Positions 54,242-64,000 of a DNA stretch of 64,000 bases are shown here, one piece after another. The stretch lies in contig NZ_CP141944.1 of NCBI RefSeq assembly GCF_035658495.1, forward strand, positions 3,261,001-3,325,000, read 5' to 3'. The translations under genes were made by a program, and so were the position numbers. The first letter of the stretch is position 1; each line of letters starts with the position of its first letter. This DNA comes from Novosphingobium sp. RL4 (GTDB lineage Bacteria; Pseudomonadota; Alphaproteobacteria; Sphingomonadales; Sphingomonadaceae). Under the pieces are notes generated by a model, which had not been told where the DNA came from, did not search any database, and saw only the letters and a list, made by a program, of their open reading frames with translations.

Positions 54242-55414
54242 TCAGCCCAGCAGGCGCTCCCTGAACCGCGCGAGGCGGAACACGGCTTCGTCCAGCACTT
54301 CGGCGGGCTTGGTGAAGCAGAAACGGACGAGGTGGCGGGGTGCCGCTTCGCCCTGGTAGAGCGCCGAGACCGGCACCGTGGCCACCCCGGCCTCGGCCAC
54401 GGCACGTTCGCTGAATTCGCTGTCGCACAACGAAATGCCGGAAGCGCTGAGATCGACGTTGAGGAACCACGTCGCCGCGTTGGGCAGCACCACGAAGCCC
54501 GCCGCCGCAAGGCCGGTCCTCAGCCGTTCGCGCGCGGCATTCCATTCGGCGCGCTGGTCCGCCAGCACGGCATCCGGCAATGCCAGCCCTTCGGCCACGG
54601 CCCATTGCAGCGGGACCGCGGTGGCATAAGTCAGGAACTGGTGCGCGCGCTGAAGCGCCGTAGCCAGTTCGCCCTGCGCGATCATCCAGCCGATCTTCCA
54701 CCCGGTGAGACCGAAGATCTTGCCCGCCGATCCGATCTTCACCGTGCGCTCCGCCATCCCGGGAACCGCCGCGAGCGAGCGATGGGCCACGCCGTCGAAG
54801 CGGACATCCTCCCAGACTTCGTCGCACACGGCGACAAGGTCGTGCTCCACGCAGGCGCGGGCGATCGTCTCCAGTTCGGCGTGGCTGGCGACCGTTCCTG
54901 CCGGATTGAGCGGATCGTTGAACATCAGCAGGCGCGTCGCAGGCGTGATCGCGGCGGCCAGCGCTTCGGCGGTGTAGCGAAAGTGCGGCGGGGAAAGCGG
55001 GACAGACACCGGCACGCCCCCTGCCCGGCGCACCGTGGGCGCATAGGCATCGTAGGCGGGCTGGAACAGGATCACCTCGTCGCCCGGCTGCACCAGCGCG
55101 GAAACGGCAGCGGCCAGAGCCTCGGTGGCGCCGGAAGTCACCGTCACCTGTTCGGGCGCGAGCGCCAGCCCCTGCCGCCGGGCATAGTAGGCGCAGATCG
55201 CCTCACGCAGTTCGGCAAGCCCCGCGCCCGGCGGATACTGGCTCGATTTCTCCTGCAGCGCGCGCGCCGCCGCCTCGATCAGCGCGGGCGGCGGCGGCCC
55301 GTCGGGAAAGCCCTGCCCCAGGTTGATCGCGCCATGCTCACGCGCCAGCGCCGACATGCGGTCAAACACCGTGCGTTCCATTTCGGCATAGACCGGGTGG
55401 ATGCGGGACTTCAT
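54242..55414 (-). CDS. Class I/II pyridoxal-phosphate aminotransferase
   Basis: A 390-residue fold-type I aminotransferase. The Schiff-base lysine is in GSAGKIFGLTGWKIGW, PLP-binding NDPLNPAG and DEVWEDVRF are present, and the end R of VRFCFTKP binds the substrate carboxylate. It resembles methionine (YbdL)- or kynurenine-type aminotransferases. The specificity is unknown. It is divergent from the oxoprolinase B gene across 149 bases and upstream of the NCS1 gene. Confidence 0.85.
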   Translation of the reverse strand: MKSRIHPVYAEMERTVFDRMSALAREHGAINLGQGFPDGPPPPALIEAAARALQEKSSQYPPGAGLAELREAICAYYARRQGLALAPEQVTVTSGATEALAAAVSALVQPGDEVILFQPAYDAYAPTVRRAGGVPVSVPLSPPHFRYTAEALAAAITPATRLLMFNDPLNPAGTVASHAELETIARACVEHDLVAVCDEVWEDVRFDGVAHRSLAAVPGMAERTVKIGSAGKIFGLTGWKIGWMIAQGELATALQRAHQFLTYATAVPLQWAVAEGLALPDAVLADQRAEWNAARERLRTGLAAAGFVVLPNAATWFLNVDLSASGISLCDSEFSERAVAEAGVATVPVSALYQGEAAPRHLVRFCFTKPAEVLDEAVFRLARFRERLLG

Positions 55415-55563
55415 CTCGGGGCTGCTCCGATAGCGCGTCTGGGCATGGTGAGAGCGCCGGATAACGCGCGTTTTCGCAAATTGCACGGCGATACGCACAC
55501 GCTGTCGAGAAGCGCCGCCCCCGCGCTTCTACCCCGGATCGGCCACAAGGGAGAGCAAGAGAC

Positions 55564-57384
55564 GTGTCCTACGAGCTGAACCGCAAGCTCGCCGCGCGGC
55601 GCGAACCGCTGCCGACGGCGGCCCGGATCGACCCGGTAACGGCCGACATCGTTCGCGGCGCCTTCGAAACGGTCTGCTTCGAGGCTGCGACCTATCTTGG
55701 CCGCGCCGCCTCCAGCCCGATCATCAACCAGTCGAACGAGCGCAATGCCGCCATCGTCGATGCCCACGGCCGCCTTGCCATGGGCGCGGTGGGCACCCCG
55801 CACCTGACGTTCGTCAACCAGATGGAAACGCGCTGGGGGCTGATGAACCAGGACCGTTACGACTGGGGGCCCGGCGACGTCTTCCTGGGCAACGATCCCG
55901 ATCACGGCGGCGGCCACCTGCCGGATTACTGCATTTACGGCCCGGTCTATGACGACAATGGCGAACTGATCTGCATCCAGACCCTGCAGGCCCACCAGGG
56001 CGACACCGGCGGCAAGGACCCGGGCGGCTTCTCGCTCGATGCCACCGACGTCTTCACCGAGGGGGTGATCTACCCCTGCCTCAAGCTGGTCCACCGGGGC
56101 GAATTGCGCCGCGACGTGTTCGACATGGTGGTGCGCAACAACCGCTTCGCCACGTTCGCGGGAGACATTGCGGCGATGATCGGCGGCGTGCAGCACGCGG
56201 TGCGGATGCTGGACGACCTGCTCGGCAAATGGGGCGGGGAGACGATCAAGGCGGCGATCAACCACTCGATCGAGCACACGACACGCCGCGTCCGCGAGGA
56301 AGTGGCGAAATGGCCCGATGGGTGCCACGAGGCGACCGTCTGGATTGACCACGACACCGCGGGAACCAAGGATATCAAGGTCCAGGTCGCCTGCACCATC
56401 GCCGGGGATCAGCTCACCGTCGATCTGGCGGGGACGGACGACCGGCAGAACCTTGTCGGCGTGTGGAACACGTTCGCCAATTCGCGCAGCTACGTGATGT
56501 GTCAGGTGGTCGCGGCGATGGACCCGACGATCGTGAAGAACGAAGGCTTCTTCAACGCGGTCGATATCCTGATCCCCGAAGGCTGCATCGCCCAGCCGCC
56601 GCCGAACAGGCCCGCCGCGCTGGGATCGTTCCACCCGGCCTGCGAGATTACCGAGGCGGTCTGCATCGCACTGTCCAATGTGGCGCCCGAACGGTCACAG
56701 CCGCAGCTCTACAAGATCGGTATGCCCAACATGGTCGTCGGCTTCGACGAGAACGGCATGATGTGGATGGACCAGGGCGTCGATTGCCGATCGATGGACG
56801 TTTCGGCGGTGGAGGGGCTGGATGGCTGGGGCTCCTGCCCCTCCGCGCTGGGCAGCCTGATCCTGTCCGAGGCGGAAGATGCGGAAAGCCGCTTCCCGAT
56901 CCTCAACATCAGCCGCGAGATGACCACCGACGGCGGCGGCGCCGGACAGTGGCGCGGCTGTCCGGGCTCGCTCAACGTCAAGCAGGTGCTGCGGCCGACT
57001 TCGGCGATGGCGTGGATGGTCTCGGCCGACCACCCCTTGCGCGGGCTTCGCGGCGGGGACGATGCGATCCCCTATACCAACCGGTTCGAGGTCGGCTCCC
57101 CCAATGAGCGGGCCATTCTCCACACCGCGCAGGACCTGCTGCCGGAAGGCGCGGTGATCGCCTACCAGCACGGCGGCGGCGCGGGGTTCGGCAGGCCGCT
57201 CCAGCGCGATCCGGAGGCCGTGAAGGAGGATGTGCTCGACGAGTACGTCAGCCCGGAGGCGGCGCGGGCGAAGTACGGCGTGGTGCTGACCGGCAGCCTC
57301 GACGACTACTCGCTGGCAGTGGACCACGCCGCGACCGAGGCGCTCAGAGCCGAAATGGCGAGCATGGCCGAAGCAGCGGAATAA
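55564..57384 (+). CDS. Hydantoinase B / 5-oxoprolinase beta-type subunit
   Basis: A 606-residue subunit (HyuB type) of an ATP-dependent ring-opening enzyme. It has DPVTADIVRGAFE, GDVFLGNDPDHGGGHLPDY and CITGDQLTVDLAGTDDRQNLVG-like (DLAGTDDRQN). It is expected to act with the HyuA-like protein encoded next, on hydantoins, 5-oxoproline or related cyclic amides; acetone carboxylases are related. The start is GTG 55564. Confidence 0.87.
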   Translation: MSYELNRKLAARREPLPTAARIDPVTADIVRGAFETVCFEAATYLGRAASSPIINQSNERNAAIVDAHGRLAMGAVGTPHLTFVNQMETRWGLMNQDRYDWGPGDVFLGNDPDHGGGHLPDYCIYGPVYDDNGELICIQTLQAHQGDTGGKDPGGFSLDATDVFTEGVIYPCLKLVHRGELRRDVFDMVVRNNRFATFAGDIAAMIGGVQHAVRMLDDLLGKWGGETIKAAINHSIEHTTRRVREEVAKWPDGCHEATVWIDHDTAGTKDIKVQVACTIAGDQLTVDLAGTDDRQNLVGVWNTFANSRSYVMCQVVAAMDPTIVKNEGFFNAVDILIPEGCIAQPPPNRPAALGSFHPACEITEAVCIALSNVAPERSQPQLYKIGMPNMVVGFDENGMMWMDQGVDCRSMDVSAVEGLDGWGSCPSALGSLILSEAEDAESRFPILNISREMTTDGGGAGQWRGCPGSLNVKQVLRPTSAMAWMVSADHPLRGLRGGDDAIPYTNRFEVGSPNERAILHTAQDLLPEGAVIAYQHGGGAGFGRPLQRDPEAVKEDVLDEYVSPEAARAKYGVVLTGSLDDYSLAVDHAATEALRAEMASMAEAAE

Positions 57385-57402
57385 CGAAAAAGCAGGCTCT
57401 CC

Positions 57403-57425
57403 CCCCTTCCCTGAAGGGGAGGGGA
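57403..57425 (+). repeat. Short intergenic hairpin of the CCCTTC/GAAGGG type
   Basis: CCCCTTC (57403-57409) pairs with GAAGGGG (57413-57419), in a 57-base gap between hydantoinase genes. Sequences of this kind recur between genes in many alphaproteobacteria. No T-run follows. Confidence 0.45.
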
Positions 57426-57441
57426 TCGGAGAGGACGTTTC

Positions 57442-59520
57442 ATGGATTACAGGGTCGGCATCGACATCGGCGGCACCTTCACCGACTTCGCGCTCCTGAA
57501 GGGCAGCGAGGTGGTGCTCCACAAGAACCTCTCCACCCCGGAGGACCGCTCGCTGGGCGTGATGGAAGGCCTCGGCAAGCTGGCCGAAAAGGAAGGGCTG
57601 CCGCTGGCCGAATTCCTCGGCTGCTGCGAGGCGATCGTCCACGGCACCACCGTGGCCGACAACACCCTGATCGAGATGAACGGCGCCCTCACCGGCCTCA
57701 TCACCACCGAGGGTTTCCGCGACGAGATCGAATATCGCCGCGGCTACAAGGAGGATATCTGGGACGTCCGCCTCGAAGCCCCGCAGCAGATCACCCCGCG
57801 CCGCCGCCGCCTGACGGTGCCCGAACGCGTGCTGCACGACGGATCGGTCCACAAGGAACTGGACGAAGCGGCGCTGCGCGAAGCCTGCCGCAAGCTGCGG
57901 CTGCAGAACGTGGAAGCGGTGGCGATCTCGTTCCTGTTCTCCTTCGTCAACCCGGAGCATGAGCGCCGCGCCAAGGAGATCGTGCGGCAGGAAATCCAGA
58001 ACGCCTACGTTTCCGCCAGCCACGAAGTGCTGCCCCGCGCGCCCGAGTACGACCGCACATCGACCACGGTGGTCAACGCCTATGTCGGCCCCCGCGTTAC
58101 CGGCTATCTCGAGAAACTGGTGCAGCGGCTTGGCGAGGGTGGATACCGGAACCAGCTGATGGTCATGCAGGCTTCCGGCGGAGTGATGACCAAGGACTAT
58201 ATCGACGGCGCGCCGATCCGGGTGCTCGCTTCCGGCCCGGCCGGCGGCGTGGTGGGTTCCGCCCATGCGGGCCGGGCCAAGGGCTGCCCGGACCTGCTCT
58301 GCGTAGACATGGGCGGCACCAGCTACGACATGGCGCTGGTGCTGAACGGCGAAGCCCCGGCCGAGGCCGGCTGGAACATGCACCACCGCTATCTCGTCGG
58401 CGTGCCAATGGTGAAAGTGGAAACGCTGGGCGCAGGGGGCGGCTCGATCTGCCACGTCAACAAGGGCGCGCTGGAAGTCGGCCCACGCTCGGCGGGGTCG
58501 CAGCCCGGCCCGATCTGCTACGGACGCGGCGGAACCGAACCGACCGTGACCGATGCGCTCGTCATGCTGGGCATTCTCTCCACCGAGGAAGGCTTCGCCG
58601 GCGGCAGCTTCCGCCTCACCCGCGACGGCGTGGAGGAAGCCTTCCGCCGGATCGCCCACGAACTCGGCCATGATGACCCGGCACGCGCCGCTTTCGACTG
58701 CTGGCGCGTGGTCAATGCCCATATGAGTCAGGGCGTGCGCCGCACCACGGCGGGCAAGGGTATCGATCCCAAGGATCTGGTCATGCTGGCCTATGGCGGC
58801 AACGGCCCAGCCTTCGCGGCGATCCAGGCCGAGGATCTTGGGATCACCCGCGTGCTGGTGCCCAAGGCCTCGCCCACATTCTCGGCGCTGGGCACCTTGG
58901 TCGCCAACCCGACCATCGACGAGGAACGCTCCTACATCGCTTCCGCCTCGGCACTGGATGTGGCGCGCATCCGCACGCTCTGGACCGAACTGTCGGACCG
59001 CGCCGCCCGCTTCTTCACCGCCGCGCAGTTCCGCGCCGAGGATATCCGCGCCGACTACCGGCTCAACATGCGTTATCCCGGCCAGAACTTCTCGCTCTCG
59101 TTCGACTTCGCCGCCGAGACCGCACTCGGCGATCTCGGCTTCATCGACGAGACCTTTGCCGCCCGTGCCACCGAACTGTTCAATGCCCGCCACATGGCAG
59201 AATACGGCCATATCCGCGAGCATGAGGTGCCCGAAATCTCGGGCGTGCGCCTCGCGGCTCATGTCGAGACCCCTTCTCCAGCAGCCGGCGGCGGCTTCAC
59301 GCCCAGCGGCGCGGTTCCGCAGCCGCATCGCCGCCGCCGCGCCAATCTCGGGCAGGGTTTTGCCGAAGTCCCGGTCTATCGCGGCCCGGACCTCGCACCC
59401 GGCATGGAAGTGCCCGCCCCCGCGATCGTGGAGGAGACCTTCACCACGATCGTCATCTACCCGGGATGGACGGCCCGGGTGGACGCGGCGGGGGACTATC
59501 AGCTCATAAAGGAGGCCTGA
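57442..59520 (+). CDS. Hydantoinase A / 5-oxoprolinase alpha-type subunit
   Basis: The ATPase/substrate subunit (HyuA type) of 692 residues. The actin-like ATP motifs are GIDIGGTFTDFAL near residues 6-18, HGTTVADNTLIEMNG near 67-81, and LLCVDMGGTSYDMALV. AGSQPGPICYGRGG is the typical middle stretch. It works with the B subunit encoded just upstream. The last 60 residues are Pro-rich, a usual feature of the C-domain. Confidence 0.88.
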   Translation: MDYRVGIDIGGTFTDFALLKGSEVVLHKNLSTPEDRSLGVMEGLGKLAEKEGLPLAEFLGCCEAIVHGTTVADNTLIEMNGALTGLITTEGFRDEIEYRRGYKEDIWDVRLEAPQQITPRRRRLTVPERVLHDGSVHKELDEAALREACRKLRLQNVEAVAISFLFSFVNPEHERRAKEIVRQEIQNAYVSASHEVLPRAPEYDRTSTTVVNAYVGPRVTGYLEKLVQRLGEGGYRNQLMVMQASGGVMTKDYIDGAPIRVLASGPAGGVVGSAHAGRAKGCPDLLCVDMGGTSYDMALVLNGEAPAEAGWNMHHRYLVGVPMVKVETLGAGGGSICHVNKGALEVGPRSAGSQPGPICYGRGGTEPTVTDALVMLGILSTEEGFAGGSFRLTRDGVEEAFRRIAHELGHDDPARAAFDCWRVVNAHMSQGVRRTTAGKGIDPKDLVMLAYGGNGPAFAAIQAEDLGITRVLVPKASPTFSALGTLVANPTIDEERSYIASASALDVARIRTLWTELSDRAARFFTAAQFRAEDIRADYRLNMRYPGQNFSLSFDFAAETALGDLGFIDETFAARATELFNARHMAEYGHIREHEVPEISGVRLAAHVETPSPAAGGGFTPSGAVPQPHRRRRANLGQGFAEVPVYRGPDLAPGMEVPAPAIVEETFTTIVIYPGWTARVDAAGDYQLIKEA

Positions 59521-59668
59521 GGCGGGGGCGGCGCCACCGGCCGGGGAACTTGCGCGCGGATCAGGCGTCTCTTTCTCGACACTTCCGCTTGCGACAGGAA
59601 GGTCTTGCCGCCAGACCCTGACCCTGCAGCCCGGACGGATCTTCGCCGCTCCTGGCGCAGCGAGAGAC

Positions 59669-60751
59669 TTGCCCGACGTGAACCGCCTATCCCGCTTCCA
59701 GACCGACTTCATCGAACGGTTGCCGCTGATCCCCGAACGCCCCGGAATGCGTTACGGCGTCACTGTCGCGCTGTGCCTGCTGGCCGCATGGATACGCTGG
59801 GAACTCGATGCCGCTTTCCCACCGGGCTATCCCTACCTGACCTTCTTCCCGGCCGTTATCCTCTCCTCGTTCCTGTTCGGGCCCCGCCCCGGCGTGGTGG
59901 CTGCCGTGATTTGCGGGTTCTTCGCGTGGTACCTGTTCATACCGCCGCGTTTCGGGTTCGCGTTCGACAGCAAGACGCTGGTGTCCCTGGCGTTCTACCT
60001 GGGCGTGGTAACTGTCGACATTGCCCTCGTCCACCTCATGCAAAGCGCCAACTCCCGCCTCCATGTCGCACGCGAGAACGTCCGCCTGCTCGCCGAGGAA
60101 CGCGGTGTCCTGGCGGAGCGCACCGAGCTGCTGTTTCAGGAGCTCCAGCACCGCGTCGGCAACAATCTCCAGATGATCGGCGCCGTTTTGTCCCTGCAGA
60201 TGCGCGGCCTCGCCGAACCGACCGCCCGCCGCGCCATCGCCAATGCCGCCGGGCGATTGCAGGTGATCGGCCGCATCCAGCGCCAGCTCTACAAGTCGGA
60301 CGGAGAACTGGTGCCGCTGGACCGCTTCGTCCACGAACTGTCGGGGCAGGTCATGGATTCGAGCGGGCGGGACGACATCGCCTGCAAGGTCGTGGTGGAG
60401 CCCGGCATCGTCCTGCGGCCCGACGCCGCCGTCCCCGTGGCGCTGATCCTGTCCGAAGCCATGGCCAATGCCCTGGAACATGGATTGGCGGCGCGGGACA
60501 CCGGCACGATCCACGTCCAGGTCATCCGCCGGGACGAGGGAATCGCGCTGGTCGTCGAGGACGACGGCGCCGGCCTTGCCGACGGCTTCGAGCCCGACCT
60601 TGCAGAATCGATAGGACTGCGCATCTCCCGCGTCCTCTCGCGCCAGCTCGATGCCCGCATGACACTGGAAAATGTGCCCCCTGAAACGGGACGGCGCGGC
60701 GCCCGCATGACCCTTCACCTGCCCCCTTGCCGCATCGTTCGGCAGGACTGA
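59669..60751 (+). CDS. Membrane sensor histidine kinase (DUF4118/HisKA_2)
   Basis: A 360-residue kinase with four hydrophobic segments in a DUF4118-like N-domain (about 30-125: YPYLTFFPAVILSSFLFGPRPGVVAAV). A HisKA_2 domain follows with phosphor-acceptor H161 (FQELQHRVGNNLQMI), then an HATPase domain (EAMANALEHGL, EDDGAGL, GLRISRVLSRQL). HisKA_2/HWE kinases feed the general stress response in alphaproteobacteria. The start is uncertain: TTG 59669 or GTG 59678. No response regulator is adjacent. Confidence 0.85.
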   Translation: MPDVNRLSRFQTDFIERLPLIPERPGMRYGVTVALCLLAAWIRWELDAAFPPGYPYLTFFPAVILSSFLFGPRPGVVAAVICGFFAWYLFIPPRFGFAFDSKTLVSLAFYLGVVTVDIALVHLMQSANSRLHVARENVRLLAEERGVLAERTELLFQELQHRVGNNLQMIGAVLSLQMRGLAEPTARRAIANAAGRLQVIGRIQRQLYKSDGELVPLDRFVHELSGQVMDSSGRDDIACKVVVEPGIVLRPDAAVPVALILSEAMANALEHGLAARDTGTIHVQVIRRDEGIALVVEDDGAGLADGFEPDLAESIGLRISRVLSRQLDARMTLENVPPETGRRGARMTLHLPPCRIVRQD

Positions 60752-60908
60752 TCCCGGCGTCAGCCGTCGCTGTCCGCGCCTCGCACATACCCCCAGCGCG
60801 TTTTCGAACGACACCGCAGGGCGAAACGATTACACTGACTGGCTCTGCTAACTTGCGATTCAGGCGCCCCACCCTACATTGGCGGGCGAAAGGACGGTTT
60901 CTCCCAAG

Positions 60909-62840
<1,932 letters not shown>

Positions 62841-62884
62841 CGGCTTCGAAGGCTAGAAAGTTCTCCCGAGGGAGAATGCAGGAG

Positions 62885-62917
62885 GGGGCGCAGGACTCAA
62901 GGTCTTGCGCCCCTTTT
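62885..62917 (+). terminator. Rho-independent terminator of ftsH
   Basis: A 13-base stem (62885-62897 with 62901-62913, two G-U pairs) and a three-base loop are followed by TTTT at 62914-62917. Confidence 0.8.
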
Positions 62918-62962
62918 GCGTTTCCGGCCATCCGATGTGAGAGCGCCGACGCTCCACGAGGT

Positions 62963-63199
62963 TCAATCGGCGTACGAAGAACCACCTTTGCGAAAATCGA
63001 CGGCGTCTCTGGACAAGCTGACAAGGATCGCAAGGTCGAGCCGCTGCACGCCCATCGCACGACATTTGCGGATTTCCGGCAGATCGATCCCTATTCCGGA
63101 TTCGACCGCCTCTACCGCGAGTGACCGCAAGCCCGCGCCGATCACGTCGGTAGCCTGGCTCGGCGAAAGCTCAACGATGTCTACAAGGCCGACGCGCAC
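62963..63199 (-). CDS. Possible small protein, unrecognised
   Basis: A 78-residue open frame (GTG start) with plausible composition (GLVDIVELSPSQATDVIGAG). I recognise no family. It lies in a stretch of 360 bases (62918-63277) between ftsH and the IS fragments that otherwise holds nothing identifiable. It could be the tail of a gene cut by the IS, since the open frame continues upstream without a clear start. Confidence 0.3.
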   Translation of the reverse strand: MRVGLVDIVELSPSQATDVIGAGLRSLAVEAVESGIGIDLPEIRKCRAMGVQRLDLAILVSLSRDAVDFRKGGSSYAD

Positions 63200-63277
63200 T
63201 CGGTGTCCGTCGTCGAAACATCTGGCACAGATCGGGGCGTGGATGAGCTGAGAGCGAGCCTCGTCAGGGGTTTGATG

Positions 63278-63770
63278 TTAGGCGGCAAGCCTGAGGTGAA
63301 GCAAGCGGCGATGTTCGATGGTCTTTCGCTTGATGGTTTCGCGGCGCTTGATGATAGCGAGAGCCCTGCCGAAGCAGGTGTATGCGGGCGTCACGTTGTT
63401 CAGGCTCTCGTGGTAGCGCTGGTGATGTAGTGCTCCACGAACGCCTCGATCTGGGCCTCGGGATCACCGGGCAGGAAGTAGTTTTCCAGCAGGATGCGGT
63501 TCTTCAAGGTCTGGTGCCAGCGCTCGATCTTGCCTTGCGTCTGCGGATGCAACGGGGCTACGCGGACGTGGCTCATCTTCAGGGCCTGGATGTACCCGGC
63601 GAGTTCGCCGGCCATGTAGCTGGGGCCGTTGTCCGATAGAGCCGGGGCTTGTGCAGGACCGTGGCCCTGTCACAACCCGATGCCTTGAGGGCCAGGTCCA
63701 GCGTGTCGGTAACGTCCTCGGCGCGCATGTTGGTGCACAGCTTCCAGGCGATGATGTAGCGCGGGTATCC
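63278..63770 (-). pseudogene. Broken IS3-family transposase (orfB) fragment
   Basis: Three frames of the minus strand together spell the C-terminal half of an IS3-type integrase. RYIIAWKLCTNMRAEDVTDTLDLAL comes first, then GELAGYIQALKMSHVRVAP, PHPQTQGKIERWHQTLKNRILLENYFLPG-like sequence, and a final KRKTIEHRRLLHLRLAA with TAA at 63278-63280. At least two single-base deletions break it: at the LLSDNGPSY point near 63635 and at the HYNHQRYHES point near 63425. The N-terminal half is missing at about 63770. Confidence 0.8.
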
Positions 63771-63799
63771 GACGCAACGCTCGGAAGCTCTCAAAGCTC

Positions 63800-64000
63800 A
63801 AGGCGCTGGATTTCTTCGCCTGGACGAACCATGTGCTGTCCAGAGCCTCGGCTCGATCACGCTGGCGGAGATCCTGCGCTATGTTGTGAAGCTCAAGCTG
63901 CAATTGCTCGCCTACACCGACGCCGGCAACAACAATCCGGCGGAGAATGCCCTGCGCGGCATAGCCGTGGGGCGCAACAACTGGATTTTTGCTAGTGCCG
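63800..64000 (+). pseudogene. Fragment of an IS66-family transposase
   Basis: From 63853 the plus strand reads LAEILRYVVKLKLQLLAYTDAGNNN and PAENALRGIAVGRNNWIFASA, matching the last part of the IS66 DDE domain (DNNxAExAxRPIAxGRKNxLF). It continues past the right edge. Just upstream a frameshift separates it from LKALDFFAWTNHVLS. Its junction with the IS3 fragment shows one element landed in or beside the other. Confidence 0.65.

Noticed and set aside
56695..59712. A 1005-codon minus-strand frame across the hydantoinase genes
   Set aside because: Antisense to HyuB and HyuA, which show clear family motifs; low-complexity shadow composition.

Overview
The window looks like the chromosome of a sphingomonad alphaproteobacterium, most likely Novosphingobium or a close relative. 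This is an inference from the high GC content, the UPF0262 protein, the Caulobacter/Sphingomonas style TonB receptor, the cytochrome c maturation genes and the gene order of the cell-division cluster. I ran no database search.

Layout. Positions 1-8.7 kb (minus strand) hold a division and cell-wall operon, mraZ-rsmH-ftsL-ftsI-murE-murF-mraY-murD. It runs off the left edge inside murD and has a row of GGGA repeats upstream of mraZ. From 8.8 to 17.9 kb lie assorted housekeeping genes: a cysteine synthase-like gene, a [2Fe-2S] ferredoxin, an AlkA-type glycosylase, an acyltransferase, a pterin dehydratase, ccmAB, a sulfotransferase, a carboxymuconolactone decarboxylase family protein, and a small gene behind a clear Fur box.

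From 17.9 to 38 kb there is one pectin/galacturonate utilisation locus: MFS hexuronate-type transporter, FAH-superfamily hydratase, UxaA, a LacI regulator, KduI, KduD, KdgK, esterase, cupin, PL1 pectate lyase, TonB-dependent receptor, second esterase, GH43, UxaC and a UxuB/UxaB-type reductase. Five copies of one palindromic operator (core ACCGGT) sit before its transcription units, so the LacI protein is probably the local regulator. An IS701-type element (37968-39398) and a 190-bp MITE-like element (39402-39591) both sit at the CTAG that forms the stop of the reductase gene.

From 39.6 to 43.7 kb is the Anbu operon: proteasome-like Anbu, transglutaminase, alpha-E protein and circularly permuted ATP-grasp. 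From 43.9 to 52.6 kb come a HAD hydrolase, a zinc-free L36, two related secreted or lipid-anchored proteins, an M14 carboxypeptidase, an apparently dead RBBP9-like hydrolase, cytidine deaminase, a GH25-like protein, UPF0262, dnaB and an atypical SDR. From 52.6 to 59.5 kb an NCS1 transporter, an aminotransferase and hydantoinase/oxoprolinase B and A genes suggest uptake and opening of a cyclic amide. Then follow a HisKA_2 sensor kinase and ftsH. The last kilobase is a graveyard of IS3 and IS66 fragments.

No rRNA, tRNA or CRISPR array was seen.
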